A stretch of 64,000 nucleotides of DNA from an uncultured Lachnospiraceae bacterium (GCA_934343915.1 CAKRIL010000019.1:1-64000); one strand, 5' to 3'. Positions 17,622 through 26,365 are shown, counted from the stretch's first letter. Translations and numbers: made by a program. Notes: generated from the sequence alone by a model not told the origin.

Positions 17622-18977
17622 ATGGATGTATATGAGGTGAAAAGGGCATCAAAGCCCATAGTCGGGAGAGTGGTTGTGCCGGGCTCTAAGAGCGTGACCA
17701 ACCGCGCACTCTTCATGGCGGCGATGGCAGAGGGACATTCTGTTCTTGACGGAGCATTGTTTTCCGATGATTCAAGACATTTTATCGGAAGTCTTGAGGC
17801 TCTAGGATATAATGTTCTTGTGAATGAAGCCCAAAAGCGTGTTGAAATAGACGGGACGGGCAGGAATATTCCAAATAAGACGGGAACGATTGATGTGGGA
17901 AGTGCGGGAACAGCTGCACGCTTCCTGACGGCGATGCTTGCACTTTCGGATGGAGAATACACTATAAATGCAACACCGCAGATGCAGGCAAGACCTATGG
18001 ACTCTCTTTTTGATGCACTTACAGAGTTCGGCGCGGAATTCGAGTATATAGGGGAGAGAGGGCATCTTCCGGTAAAGGTAAGAGGCAGAAGGTTAAGCAT
18101 CGAGGATAAAAAGTGTAAGCCGGAGGAAGGCTCGGAAGATATTTTTTAGGGAAAATCCCATACGGGTGCTGAGGTTCATGTGGATATAAGCAGAAGCACA
18201 CAGTTCCTAAGTGCACTCATGATGGCGGCGGTTCTTGTACCTGAGGGGCTTGATATCAGGATAACAAGTGAAAAGACGGATGGCGCATATATAAGGATAA
18301 CGGCTGCCATGATGAAGGAATTCGGCTGTAAGGTCATATATGACGGGCATGATTATCATGTGGCAGCAGGACAGAGTTACCATGTCGGGGAGTACTACAT
18401 AGAGCCTGACATATCGGCGGCGTGCTACTTTTGGGCGGCAGCGGCAGTGACGGGCGGCAGCATTACGGTTGCGGGAAGCAGATACGGGATGATGCAGGGA
18501 GATATGAAGTTCCTTGGTGTACTTGAAAAAATGGGATGTCATGTCGAGGCGGCAGAGGCAGGAATCAAGGTGGATGCCCCGTGCGACGGAGTATTAAGGG
18601 CGGTCGATGTCGACATGAACGATTTCTCAGACCAGACAATGACGCTTGCAGCTATCGCACCATTCGCACAGGGAACGACAAGGATACATAATGTCGGTCA
18701 TATAAGGCTTCAGGAGTCGGATAGAATTGAGGCAATCCTGACGAATCTCCGTGAGATGGGAATTGAATGCGGAACCTTTGATGAGGGCGGAAAAGAGGGC
18801 ATCTATGTGTGCCATGGCAAGCCGAGGGCAGCACATATAAAGACCTTCGATGACCACAGAATGGCAATGGCGTTCTCGGTAACAGGGCTTATGGCGGATG
18901 GAATTGTAATTGAGAATCCGATGTGCTGCCGCAAGACCTTTGAGAATTTTTATGATGTCCTGGAGAGCGTTCTTTAG
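17622..18977 (+). pseudogene. aroA: EPSP synthase, interrupted by in-frame UAG
   Basis: EPSP synthase joins shikimate 3-phosphate and phosphoenolpyruvate in aromatic amino acid synthesis. The first part begins VVVPGSKSVTNRALFMAA and includes DVGSAGTAARFLTAMLA; the second begins with the STQFLSALMMAA block and ends with the DHRMAMAFSVTGLMADG region. Both parts are in the same frame, and a single TAG at 18147-18149 separates them. The stop lies in a loop (KCKPEEGSEDIF stop GKSHTGAEVHVD) before the shikimate-binding Ser-Gln block. Without the stop the protein would be about 451 residues. A GTG at 18180 could start a second fragment, but the break falls inside the N-terminal globular domain. It is a nonsense mutation, a readthrough site or an error. 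Confidence 0.8.
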
Positions 18978-19026
18978 TGCGGTGCGGTACGGAAAGGTTA
19001 ATTTTGCTTTTTTATGCTTTATCGCA

Positions 19027-19055
19027 TTTACATAAGCGGAATTTTATTGTATACT
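19027..19055 (+). promoter_or_regulatory. Promoter of purA
   Basis: TTTACA at 19027-19032 and TATACT at 19050-19055 with a 17-base spacer; an overlapping TATAAT lies at 19055-19060. The leader contains small hairpins, one pairing TGTATGA with TCATACA. Confidence 0.55.
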
Positions 19056-19143
19056 ATAATAGTATGGGCTTAAGCCTGTATAATAAAAAATAAGCTGTAT
19101 GAGGAATTCATACATATATTATTGACTATTAGGAGGAATAACC

Positions 19144-20430
19144 ATGGTTAAGGCTATTGTCGGAGCAAACTGGGGAGATGAAGGCAAGGGCAAGATTACT
19201 GATATGCTTGCTGAGGAATCTGATATTATTGTTCGTTTTCAGGGAGGAAGCAATGCAGGCCATACCATTATAAACGACTATGGCAAGTTCGCACTTCATC
19301 TTCTGCCGTCAGGTGTTTTCTATAACCATACGACAAGCGTTATAGGCAACGGTGTTGCACTTAACATTCCTTATCTCTTCAACGAGATTAAGAGCTTGGA
19401 GGACAGAGGCGTTCCTACACCGAAGATTCTCGTATCTGACAGAGCGCAGATTCTTATGCCGTATCATGTTGACTTTGATACATATGAGGAGGCAAGACTT
19501 GCAGGTAAGTCGTTCGGTTCAACCAAGTCAGGTATTGCTCCTTTCTATTCTGATAAATATGCTAAAATCGGCTTCCAGGTAAGTGAGCTCTTTGATGAGG
19601 TTTCGCTTAAGGAGAAGGTTGAGAGAGTAGTTGCATATAAGAACATTCTGCTTGAGCACTTATATCATAAGCCTCTTCTTGATGCTGATGAGGTATTCAA
19701 GCTTATGCTTTCATACAGAGATATGGTTAAGCCTTATGTTGCCGATGTATCCTTGTTCTTACACAATGCAATCAAGGAGGGCAAGAATATTCTTCTTGAG
19801 GGACAGCTTGGTGCTCTTAAGGATCCTGACCATGGAATATATCCTATGGTTACATCGTCCTCAACGCTTGCAGCTTACGGCGCAATCGGCGCAGGTATTC
19901 CGGCAGCAGAGATTAAGGATGTCGTAACAGTTGTTAAGGCATATTCCTCAGCAGTAGGTGCCGGAGCATTCGTAAGCGAGATATTCGGTGATGAGGCTGA
20001 TGAGCTCAGAAGACGCGGCGGTGACGGCGGCGAGTTCGGAGCCACAACAGGCCGTCCAAGACGTATGGGCTGGTTCGATGCAGTTGCAACACGTTATGGT
20101 GTGCGCATGCAGGGAACAACAGAGGTTGCCCTTACGGTGCTTGATGTACTCGGCTACCTTGATGAGATTCCTATGTGTGTAGGCTATGAGATTGATGGCA
20201 AGGTTGTGAAGGATTTCCCAACCACATATCAGCTTGAGAAGGCTAAGCCTGTTCTTAAGAAGATGCCGGGCTGGAAGTGCGATATAAGAGGAATCAAGAA
20301 CTATGAGGATCTTCCTCAGGCTTGTAAGGATTACATTGATGCTATTGAGCAGGAGATTCAGGCTCCTATCACACTTGTATCCAATGGTCCTAAGAGACAT
20401 GATATCATCAAGAGAACGAGCAAGCTGTAA
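19144..20430 (+). CDS. purA: Adenylosuccinate synthase
   Basis: PurA uses GTP to join aspartate to IMP on the way to AMP. The 428-residue protein starts MVKAIVGANWGDEGKGKITD, the nucleotide-binding signature of the family, and has GGSNAGHTI and the TTGRPRRMGWFD block. AGGAGG precedes the ATG. An RNA methylase gene follows after 3 bases and is likely co-transcribed. Confidence 0.97.
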   Translation: MVKAIVGANWGDEGKGKITDMLAEESDIIVRFQGGSNAGHTIINDYGKFALHLLPSGVFYNHTTSVIGNGVALNIPYLFNEIKSLEDRGVPTPKILVSDRAQILMPYHVDFDTYEEARLAGKSFGSTKSGIAPFYSDKYAKIGFQVSELFDEVSLKEKVERVVAYKNILLEHLYHKPLLDADEVFKLMLSYRDMVKPYVADVSLFLHNAIKEGKNILLEGQLGALKDPDHGIYPMVTSSSTLAAYGAIGAGIPAAEIKDVVTVVKAYSSAVGAGAFVSEIFGDEADELRRRGGDGGEFGATTGRPRRMGWFDAVATRYGVRMQGTTEVALTVLDVLGYLDEIPMCVGYEIDGKVVKDFPTTYQLEKAKPVLKKMPGWKCDIRGIKNYEDLPQACKDYIDAIEQEIQAPITLVSNGPKRHDIIKRTSKL

Positions 20431-20433
20431 TAT

Positions 20434-21939
20434 ATGATAAGAGAACTTTATGAGAACGCAAAAAAAGGAATAGATACCAGACAGAATCTGAGCGCCTTGA
20501 GAAGTGAGATAAAGGACGACGCGAAGATGAATGACCTGTTTGAGCTGGTTGAGGATGATATAGAAGCTATGAAGCACTTCCTTGACAGCGAGGATGCCAA
20601 GGTCAGGAAGAATGCGGCGCTTCTTATGGGAGCACTCGATATGTCTGATTTTACACAGGCACTTGTGGAGGCTTACGGCAGGGAGACACAGCTTTTTGTC
20701 CGTTCTTCCTACCTTGAGGCGTTGAAGGGCTATGACATTGAGGAATATCTTCCGCTTTTTAAGAAGCGTGTGGATGAGCTTTCATGTACTGAGATTACAC
20801 CTGAGAATAAGAAGCATGTCGATGAGGAACTCAGAGCACTCACCGAGCTGATTGTGTCGGCAGAGGGTATTGAGAAGCATACATTTGCCGGGTTTAGCAA
20901 GCTTGAAAGTGAAGTCGAAGGTATCCTTATAACCAACAAGCTCAATATGGATGTCACAAGGAAGCCTCTTGAGGAGAAGCAGGTCAAGCTTATTCCGTTC
21001 AAGAGCGGCGTGCGCTTCAAGACGGATAATCTGTCGTTATTGAAGGAGATAAGAACATACAGCGATATACTGTTCGTAATTCCGGGATGCAGCCTGTGTG
21101 AGTTTACACCTGATGCTGCAGCGAAGATGCTTGCAGAGTCGGGACTTAGGGGACTTCTTGACAGACTTCATGACAATAAGGGCGGACGGCCTTACTATTT
21201 CCGAGTGGAGCTTAAGAGCACACTGGATATGGAGAAAAAGGGAAAGTTCGTAAGAAGATTCTCGGGAGAGCTTGAGAGACTGAGCGGCAGGAAGCTGATT
21301 AATTCGGCATCCGACTATGAGATAGAGCTCAGACTTATCGAGAATAAGGAGCATAAGGTTAATATGCTTCTTAAGCTCTATACGATAGAGGACGACAGAT
21401 TTTCGTACCTTAGGAAGCATATCGCGGCTTCTCTAAAGCCTGTGAATGCAGCACTTATGGTTGAACTTGCCAAGGATTATATGGTTCCTGATGCACAGGT
21501 GCTTGACCCATTCTGCGGAGTGGGAACGATGCTTATTGAGAGACAGAAGGCGGTGAAGGCTAACACCTCCTACGGACTTGACATTAACGGGGAGGCAATA
21601 GCGGGTGCCAAGGAGAATACGGAGGCGGCAGGTCAGATAGTTCACTATGTGAACAGGGACTTCTTCACCTTCGAGCATGGTTATCTCTTTGATGAGATAT
21701 TTACCGATATGCCGTTTTCGATGAGCGATAAGGTGACTGTCGAGATAGAGAATGTATACCGTAAATTCTTTAAGGCAGCTAACATACATCTTAAGAGCAG
21801 CGGACGAATTATTATGTTCTCAAGGAATCCGGGATTTGCAAGAAAGTACTGTACTGCGGCGGGCTACCGACTGCAAAAGAGCTTCAGAATGTCTGAAAAA
21901 AATAACGATGAGCTTATGATATTTGAGCATGAAGGCTGA
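20434..21939 (+). CDS. Putative RNA methyltransferase with HEAT-like N-terminus
   Basis: This 501-residue protein has a helical, HEAT-like N-terminal part (about 1-160), a middle region that may hold a THUMP-like RNA-binding fold, and a C-terminal class I methyltransferase. The SAM loop is VLDPFCGVGTMLIERQK, and the catalytic position reads DMPFS where UPF0020/Trm14 relatives have N/DPPY. Likely it methylates a base in tRNA or rRNA. It begins 3 bases after purA. Its stop codon lies in the loop of a terminator at 21925. Confidence 0.7.
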   Translation: MIRELYENAKKGIDTRQNLSALRSEIKDDAKMNDLFELVEDDIEAMKHFLDSEDAKVRKNAALLMGALDMSDFTQALVEAYGRETQLFVRSSYLEALKGYDIEEYLPLFKKRVDELSCTEITPENKKHVDEELRALTELIVSAEGIEKHTFAGFSKLESEVEGILITNKLNMDVTRKPLEEKQVKLIPFKSGVRFKTDNLSLLKEIRTYSDILFVIPGCSLCEFTPDAAAKMLAESGLRGLLDRLHDNKGGRPYYFRVELKSTLDMEKKGKFVRRFSGELERLSGRKLINSASDYEIELRLIENKEHKVNMLLKLYTIEDDRFSYLRKHIAASLKPVNAALMVELAKDYMVPDAQVLDPFCGVGTMLIERQKAVKANTSYGLDINGEAIAGAKENTEAAGQIVHYVNRDFFTFEHGYLFDEIFTDMPFSMSDKVTVEIENVYRKFFKAANIHLKSSGRIIMFSRNPGFARKYCTAAGYRLQKSFRMSEKNNDELMIFEHEG

Positions 21940-21958
21940 TGCCTTCATGCTCATTTTT
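21925..21958 (+). terminator. Intrinsic terminator of purA-methylase operon
   Basis: A 12-bp perfect stem (21925-21936 with 21941-21952), loop TGAT containing the stop codon, then TTTTT. The stop of the converging small gene also lies in it. Confidence 0.9.
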
Positions 21959-22166
21959 CTTCGTCGTCAAGTTCATCACTTCTGTGATTCAGCTTGTAGA
22001 ACATCATGCCGACGTATGCTGTCACCGGGATGAGCACGGTCATTACAAGCGTGAGCTGAAGGAGCTTGAATGCGGCATCACTATGTATGAGGGCGAGCAC
22101 AAGGCATGCGACGTACAGACCGACAAGGATGACGATGGCGGCTATGGCGAGGATTCTTTTCTTCAT
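21951..22166 (-). CDS. Small two-helix membrane protein
   Basis: This 71-residue protein has two hydrophobic helices (about 5-27 and 35-57) and an acidic, soluble tail HRSDELDDEEK. GAAAGGA lies 9 bases before the ATG. I do not recognise the family. Element 4 occupies its upstream region, so the element or its promoter-like arms could affect expression. Confidence 0.6.
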   Translation of the reverse strand: MKKRILAIAAIVILVGLYVACLVLALIHSDAAFKLLQLTLVMTVLIPVTAYVGMMFYKLNHRSDELDDEEK

Positions 22167-22195
22167 GGGATTTTTCCTTTCTACTGTTTAGTGTG

Positions 22196-22485
22196 GACGT
22201 AAAAATATGCAGTTTTATCTTGCTTAAGTATAATATGTTGTGTTTATACATTGTAACTCCGTTGTACGAAGCGAAATGTTCTAGGAACTCTGAATAATTC
22301 ATAGGCTGCATACGTCAACGATGCCAAAAGACCATCCATGGTCTATGGCATCTATTTCGGCATCCATGCCGAAATTGACTGTGTTGTGAGCAGAGTTCTA
22401 AGAACATTTAGGCTTCTCCCAAAAGTCGTACAATGTATAAACACAACATATTATACAAGTGTAAAGGTGAGCATATTTTTACGTC
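22196..22485 (-). repeat. Hairpin element 4 (full form, nested inverted repeats)
   Basis: Outermost 15-bp perfect arms lie at 22196-22210 and 22471-22485. Inside are 28-bp perfect arms at 22228-22255 and 22429-22456 that directly flank the core. The core, read on the minus strand, runs from CGACTTTTGGGAGAAGC to GCTTCGTACAACGGAG. The inner inverted repeat around GTTCTNAGAAC encloses two hairpins at 22320-22352 and 22354-22375. On that strand both loops read C-ATGGAT-G. The minus-strand arm begins with GTATAAT, a -10-like box. Confidence 0.85.
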
Positions 22486-22513
22486 TGAATTTTGTTAGCG
22501 GCAGAGATACAGG

Positions 22514-22800
22514 TGATAAAACAGGTGTAGATAACTTTAAAAGTATAATTTATTGTATTACAGATGGAAATGACTAGGGGAGAATCTTAGATGTTCTTAG
22601 AACTCTGTAAAATGTGCAGCTAGAGCCGACATGGATGTCGGCTCAGTATGCAAGCAACCATGGATGGTTGCTTTGCATCGTTAGCGGACTTTTGAAATAT
22701 ATTAAACAGAGTTCTTAGAACATCTTAGATTCGTACCGTGGAATAGACATCTGTAATACAATAAATTATACATTAATGATTGTAACAGACTGTTTTATCA
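22514..22800 (+). repeat. Hairpin element 5 (full form, nested inverted repeats)
   Basis: Outermost 11-bp arms TGATAAAACAG/CTGTTTTATCA lie at 22514-22524 and 22790-22800. Perfect 24-bp arms lie at 22543-22566 and 22748-22771. The core runs from GGGGAGAATC to GATTCGTACCG. A 19-bp inner repeat (AGATGTTCTTAGAACTCTG and its complement) encloses hairpins at 22623-22644, loop ATGGAT in ACATGGATGT, and at 22648-22678, loop ATGGAT in CCATGGATGG. The left arm begins with GTATAAT. Confidence 0.85.
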
Positions 22801-22820
22801 CCGCATCTAATCGCATATGT

Positions 22821-22859
22821 AAAAAGGCACATGCCACAGAGTGTTCTGCGCCATGTGCC
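22821..22859 (-). terminator. Terminator of SEC-C protein gene
   Basis: The stem GGCACATG/CATGTGCC (22826-22833 with 22852-22859), with inner pairing, ends in a T run on the minus strand (22821-22825). Confidence 0.75.
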
Positions 22860-22876
22860 ATAAAAAAGGGGAGGAT

Positions 22877-22903
22877 AATTTTCTGTTCCGTGAACAGAAA
22901 ATT
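22877..22903 (-). other. Perfect hairpin in 3' UTR of SEC-C gene
   Basis: A 12-bp perfect stem (AATTTTCTGTTC at 22877-22888 and its complement 22892-22903) with a 3-base gap. A weaker stem pairs 22908-22915 with 22948-22955 at the stop codon. Possibly an mRNA-stabilising structure. Confidence 0.5.
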
Positions 22904-22953
22904 CGGTAAATCTTCTTTTGTGATAATATGATTATTAACACATAAAGGAAGAT

Positions 22954-23460
22954 TTATACATTCGCTCCGCAGCATTTCTTATATTTCTTTCCTGAACCGC
23001 ATGGACATGGATCGTTGCGTCCAACCTTAGGCTGTGTGTTGACGATTGTTGTGGAGAGCTTCTGCTCCTTGTAGAGAGCCTTGCGGGTGTCAGCATCGAG
23101 AAGATCATCCCACTGTGGGAGTGTGTATAACCACTCAGCCTTGGCAGCTACCATGTTCTTGTAGAGTAATTCCTTATCAAAATCCATGGATACTACTGTG
23201 TTCTCGTCCATAGTCTCGATTGGGTTAGGAGTCTTAAGGCTGTCGTTGATTCCGTCAAGAACACCTACCATTGTGAGAAGCTCAAGACCGAAACGGTCAG
23301 CAAGTTCCTTAACTGTGCCGCTTACAGGCTCCTTAGCTGCAAGAATCTGCTCGTAAACACCCTTCTCATAGTTAAAATATGTTGCCCAGAACATCTGATA
23401 CTTCTGGTCATCCATCTCCTGCTCGTAGGCAAGATTTCTCCAAGTTTCAAGTAATGACAT
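22954..23460 (-). CDS. SEC-C motif metal-binding protein
   Basis: This 168-residue protein ends with GRNDPCPCGSGKKYKKCCG, the zinc-binding SEC-C motif also found at the SecA C-terminus. The N-terminal 140 residues are mostly helical and not recognised by motif; such domains occur in standalone SEC-C proteins of clostridia. GAAGGAAG lies 7 bases upstream of the ATG. The gene looks monocistronic, with a terminator at 22821. Role unknown; binding to ribosome or SecB-like partners has been considered for relatives, but that is not shown here. Confidence 0.75.
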   Translation of the reverse strand: MSLLETWRNLAYEQEMDDQKYQMFWATYFNYEKGVYEQILAAKEPVSGTVKELADRFGLELLTMVGVLDGINDSLKTPNPIETMDENTVVSMDFDKELLYKNMVAAKAEWLYTLPQWDDLLDADTRKALYKEQKLSTTIVNTQPKVGRNDPCPCGSGKKYKKCCGANV

Positions 23461-23578
23461 AATTGTACTTCCTTCTATAATAGTATATTCTGATGCGGCT
23501 GCCTAAAACAGCCATGGTGAATTCATTTTATAACATAAGTGTCATAACGTCAAGCACGAAAAGCCATATAGGCACTGT

Positions 23579-24565
23579 TTAGCGAGCTCCCATTGATTTG
23601 CCCTCGCTGTAACCGATTAATATTTCGGGAAAACGTGTCTGCAGTGCATTTAACACAAGCTCAACTGCGTCCTTGGTCTTATGGTGGACTATATAGTGCT
23701 TCTTGTCATTGGCTACAACGCTTAATGAGTAGCTTATGTTAAGGTGAAGCAGCCTGTTCTGCAGGGTTCCGAACTTATACGCCCATACAATGGCATCCAA
23801 TGGTACTATGTGAATATTGTGCTTGTCGTATGCAATAAAGAAATTGTCAGTGAGCGTTATGCCCGGCGCATATGCATGCGAAGCCTCGAATTCAGAACAT
23901 GCGGCTTCGTAAAGCTCGTCCTTGCTGCCGTAGCGCGAAAGGCACAGCACGGTGCGTGACAGCATGGGCTCGATAAGAGAGACTATGACAATTATCAGGT
24001 GTGCTGTTGCGCAGAGCGACATTGCCGCTAGAACGGCGACAAGTATATATTCACGTCCCTGTGACATTCTGTACTGGTTGATGAGCACCTTGCTGCTCAT
24101 CATGTTGAGTGCCTGAGGCGTCCAGTCAAGCTTCTTGCTCACGAGTCTGTTGACGGAATCTGACTCAACTTCGTTGGATTCAAGCTTTGCCTTACAGTGA
24201 TACTCGGAAATGTACTGTGGCGGCGTATCGGAGATGTTGCTGATTCCGAGGGACGACGCCGAGATAAGCACATAATAGCAGTTGTTTTCGTACAGGCAGT
24301 AGTAATAGCATGCCTTGAGCTTGCGCCCGTCGGCACGGTTCACGCCGGAATAATACAGGTCTGTGAGTGTCGCATCGACATATATATCGCCGCTGTGATA
24401 TGCGCTTACAGCCTCCGAGGGTGATGTGACGACAGGGAGAGTGAATATATCATAGAGGGACGTTATATGCAGAAACATAATGCAGAACGCTATAAAAATG
24501 CTCGGCATAATAAGCTTTCTACAGTTGATTTTTTTGATTGTGGCAGGCAATGATTTTTTTTTCAT
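23579..24565 (-). CDS. Two-helix membrane protein of unknown function
   Basis: This 328-residue protein has membrane helices at about 17-40 and 172-200, an extracellular middle domain (about 45-170) rich in tyrosine and serine with several cysteines (CYYYCLYENNC), and a cytoplasmic C-terminal domain (about 205-328). The C-terminal part resembles a PH-like fold in its alternating beta pattern, but I cannot assign it. GGCGGAT lies 6 bases before the ATG. It is divergent from the methyltransferase at 24705. Confidence 0.6.
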   Translation of the reverse strand: MKKKSLPATIKKINCRKLIMPSIFIAFCIMFLHITSLYDIFTLPVVTSPSEAVSAYHSGDIYVDATLTDLYYSGVNRADGRKLKACYYYCLYENNCYYVLISASSLGISNISDTPPQYISEYHCKAKLESNEVESDSVNRLVSKKLDWTPQALNMMSSKVLINQYRMSQGREYILVAVLAAMSLCATAHLIIVIVSLIEPMLSRTVLCLSRYGSKDELYEAACSEFEASHAYAPGITLTDNFFIAYDKHNIHIVPLDAIVWAYKFGTLQNRLLHLNISYSLSVVANDKKHYIVHHKTKDAVELVLNALQTRFPEILIGYSEGKSMGAR

Positions 24566-24704
24566 GGTTATATCCGCCTTTGATTTTTATTAAAACAGGT
24601 ACATTAAGTATATAGTTAAATGGAATAAATTTCAAGTTGTATGTGCCGGGCTTGCAATTTACGGGAAAAATTGATACTATGTTGCAATGGAAAGGAATGA
24701 AATG

Positions 24705-25427
24705 ATGACGGCATATAAGAAATTTGCGGGAATATATGATAAATTCATGAGAGATATACCATATGGAAGCTGGGCTGCTTATGTCATAAAAAGACTGAAA
24801 AAGTATGGTGTCAGGGCAGGGAACGGCACTCTGCTGCTTGAACTCGGTTGCGGAACCGGAAGCATGTCGAGGTACTTCTGCATGGAAGGTTATGAGGTTG
24901 TGGGAATTGATATTTCAGACAGCATGGTGAAGGAGGCTTCACGCAAGCTCATTCCGGGGTTCGAGGCTTACATCGCTGATATGAGAATACCTTTTCTTGA
25001 GAGGGAGAGCTGTGACGGAGTGGTGAGCTTGTGCGATACAATGAACTATCTTACGAGTGTGTCAGACCTGAGACTTACCATGAGGGCTGTATCAGAGCAG
25101 CTTAAGCAGGGCGGTGTGTTCCTGTTCGACATGAAGACGGACAGCTTTTACAGAAAAGAGCTGGGTGATAACGTGTTCGCGGACAGATGCGGAAGGGATT
25201 CGTATATATGGGAGAATCACTACGATACCAAAAGACATATCAATGTGTATGACATTACCTTTTATCACAGAATAGCGGGAAGAGTATGTACGAGCTTTAC
25301 CGAAAGACATGTACAGCGGGCTTTTTCAAAAAGACAGGTGGCAATGGAGGCTGCAAGGTACGGGCTTTCATTTAAGGAATACAGAGTCAGAGGCGAGAGA
25401 GCCTTCTATATATTCAAAAAAGATTAA
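24705..25427 (+). CDS. Class I SAM-dependent methyltransferase
   Basis: This 240-residue protein has the SAM loop LLLELGCGTGSMSRYF and a second motif VVGIDISDSMVKEA. The start MTAYKKFAGIYDKFM is typical of a common Firmicute small-molecule methyltransferase group; ATG 24705 is 8 bases after AAAGGA, and 24702 is possible. It probably forms an operon with hslO, 19 bases downstream. Substrate unknown. Confidence 0.8.
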   Translation: MTAYKKFAGIYDKFMRDIPYGSWAAYVIKRLKKYGVRAGNGTLLLELGCGTGSMSRYFCMEGYEVVGIDISDSMVKEASRKLIPGFEAYIADMRIPFLERESCDGVVSLCDTMNYLTSVSDLRLTMRAVSEQLKQGGVFLFDMKTDSFYRKELGDNVFADRCGRDSYIWENHYDTKRHINVYDITFYHRIAGRVCTSFTERHVQRAFSKRQVAMEAARYGLSFKEYRVRGERAFYIFKKD

Positions 25428-25446
25428 CAGACGAGGAGATATTATA

Positions 25447-26328
25447 ATGGAAGATTATATTGTTCGTGCGACGGCGGCTGATAACCAGCTCCGCGCATTT
25501 GTCATTTATTCAAAGAATCTTGTGGAGGAGGCAAGAAAGAGACACAACACATCACCTGTTGCAACTGCGGCACTCGGAAGACTTATGTCTGCTGCTGCAA
25601 TGATGGGTGTTATGATGAAGGATGATGATGACCTTCTCACAATCAAGGTTGAGGGCGACGGACCAATCGGCGGAATAATGGTGACGGCGGATTCCAAGGC
25701 GGGAGTCAAGGGCTATGTAGGTAATCCGGATGTCATGCTGCCTCCGAACAGCAGGGGCAAGCTTGATGTCGGCGGCGCAGTAGGAAGAGGTACGCTCACG
25801 GTTATCAAGGATATCGGACTTAAGGAGCCTTACAGCGGAAGCTGCGAGCTTGTAAGCGGTGAGATAGCTGAGGATCTGACGTATTACTTTGCATCGAGTG
25901 AGCAGGTGCCGTCTGCGGTAGCACTTGGAGTGCTGATGGAGCATGACAATACGGTAAAGCAGGCGGGAGGCATTATTATTCAGGTTATGCCTTTTGCCGA
26001 GGATGCGGTTATTGATAAGCTCGAAGATAAGATTAACAACATGAGCTCGATAACATCCATGCTTGATAAGGGAATGACACCTGAGGATGTGCTTAATGAG
26101 ATACTTGGAGACTTCGGTGTCGAGATTAATGACAGGATTCCTGCCGGCTTCAGATGCAACTGCTCGAAGGAGCGGGTTGAGAAGGCACTTATAAGCATCG
26201 GAAAGAAGGAATTGCAGGAAATGATAGACGAAGGAAAGTCTATTGAGCTTAAGTGTCATTTCTGCAATACCGGTTATGATTTTACCGTGGATGAGCTGAA
26301 AAAAATACTTAAATATGCAAAAGGATAA
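25447..26328 (+). CDS. hslO: Redox-regulated chaperone Hsp33
   Basis: Hsp33 holds unfolding proteins during oxidative stress. The 293-residue protein starts MEDYIVRATAADNQLRAF, and its C-terminal redox switch has CNC and CHFC cysteine pairs that bind zinc when reduced. ATG 25447 is fixed by CGAGGAG 7 bases upstream; an upstream frame extension overlaps the methyltransferase and is not used. Followed by the cold-shock gene, which has its own promoter. Confidence 0.95.
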   Translation: MEDYIVRATAADNQLRAFVIYSKNLVEEARKRHNTSPVATAALGRLMSAAAMMGVMMKDDDDLLTIKVEGDGPIGGIMVTADSKAGVKGYVGNPDVMLPPNSRGKLDVGGAVGRGTLTVIKDIGLKEPYSGSCELVSGEIAEDLTYYFASSEQVPSAVALGVLMEHDNTVKQAGGIIIQVMPFAEDAVIDKLEDKINNMSSITSMLDKGMTPEDVLNEILGDFGVEINDRIPAGFRCNCSKERVEKALISIGKKELQEMIDEGKSIELKCHFCNTGYDFTVDELKKILKYAKG

Positions 26329-26331
26329 TTC

Positions 26332-26360
26332 TTGACACCCTTTATTTTCTGTGATATTCT
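26332..26360 (+). promoter_or_regulatory. Promoter of cold-shock gene
   Basis: TTGACA at 26332-26337, 17-base spacer, TATTCT at 26355-26360. It is the strongest sigma-A match in the window and begins just after hslO. Confidence 0.8.
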
Positions 26361-26365
26361 TACAA

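Larger units (their letters stand above)
22167..22953. other. 787-bp intergenic region filled by elements 4 and 5
   Basis: No gene is supported. The region holds elements 4 (22196-22485) and 5 (22514-22800), separated by only 28 bases, then the SEC-C gene's terminator (22821-22859) and a perfect 12-bp hairpin (22877-22903). A possible 69-residue frame on the minus strand at 22766-22975 runs through these structures and is not credible. Confidence 0.7.

Noticed and set aside
22623..22678. GGATG in hairpin loops as a restriction-site signal (FokI type)
   Set aside because: One loop reads GGAAG, and only GGA with the closing C-G is constant, which fits an RNA-binding motif better.
22196..22800. 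CRISPR array
   Set aside because: Repeats here are inverted and nested, with two complex units, not short direct repeats with equal spacers; no cas genes nearby.
1211..22800. Complete insertion sequence
   Set aside because: None of the element copies contains a transposase or any coding sequence; a non-autonomous element remains possible.
22766..22975. 69-residue frame on minus strand after the SEC-C gene
   Set aside because: It crosses the SEC-C terminator, a perfect hairpin and the arm of element 5; no ribosome site.
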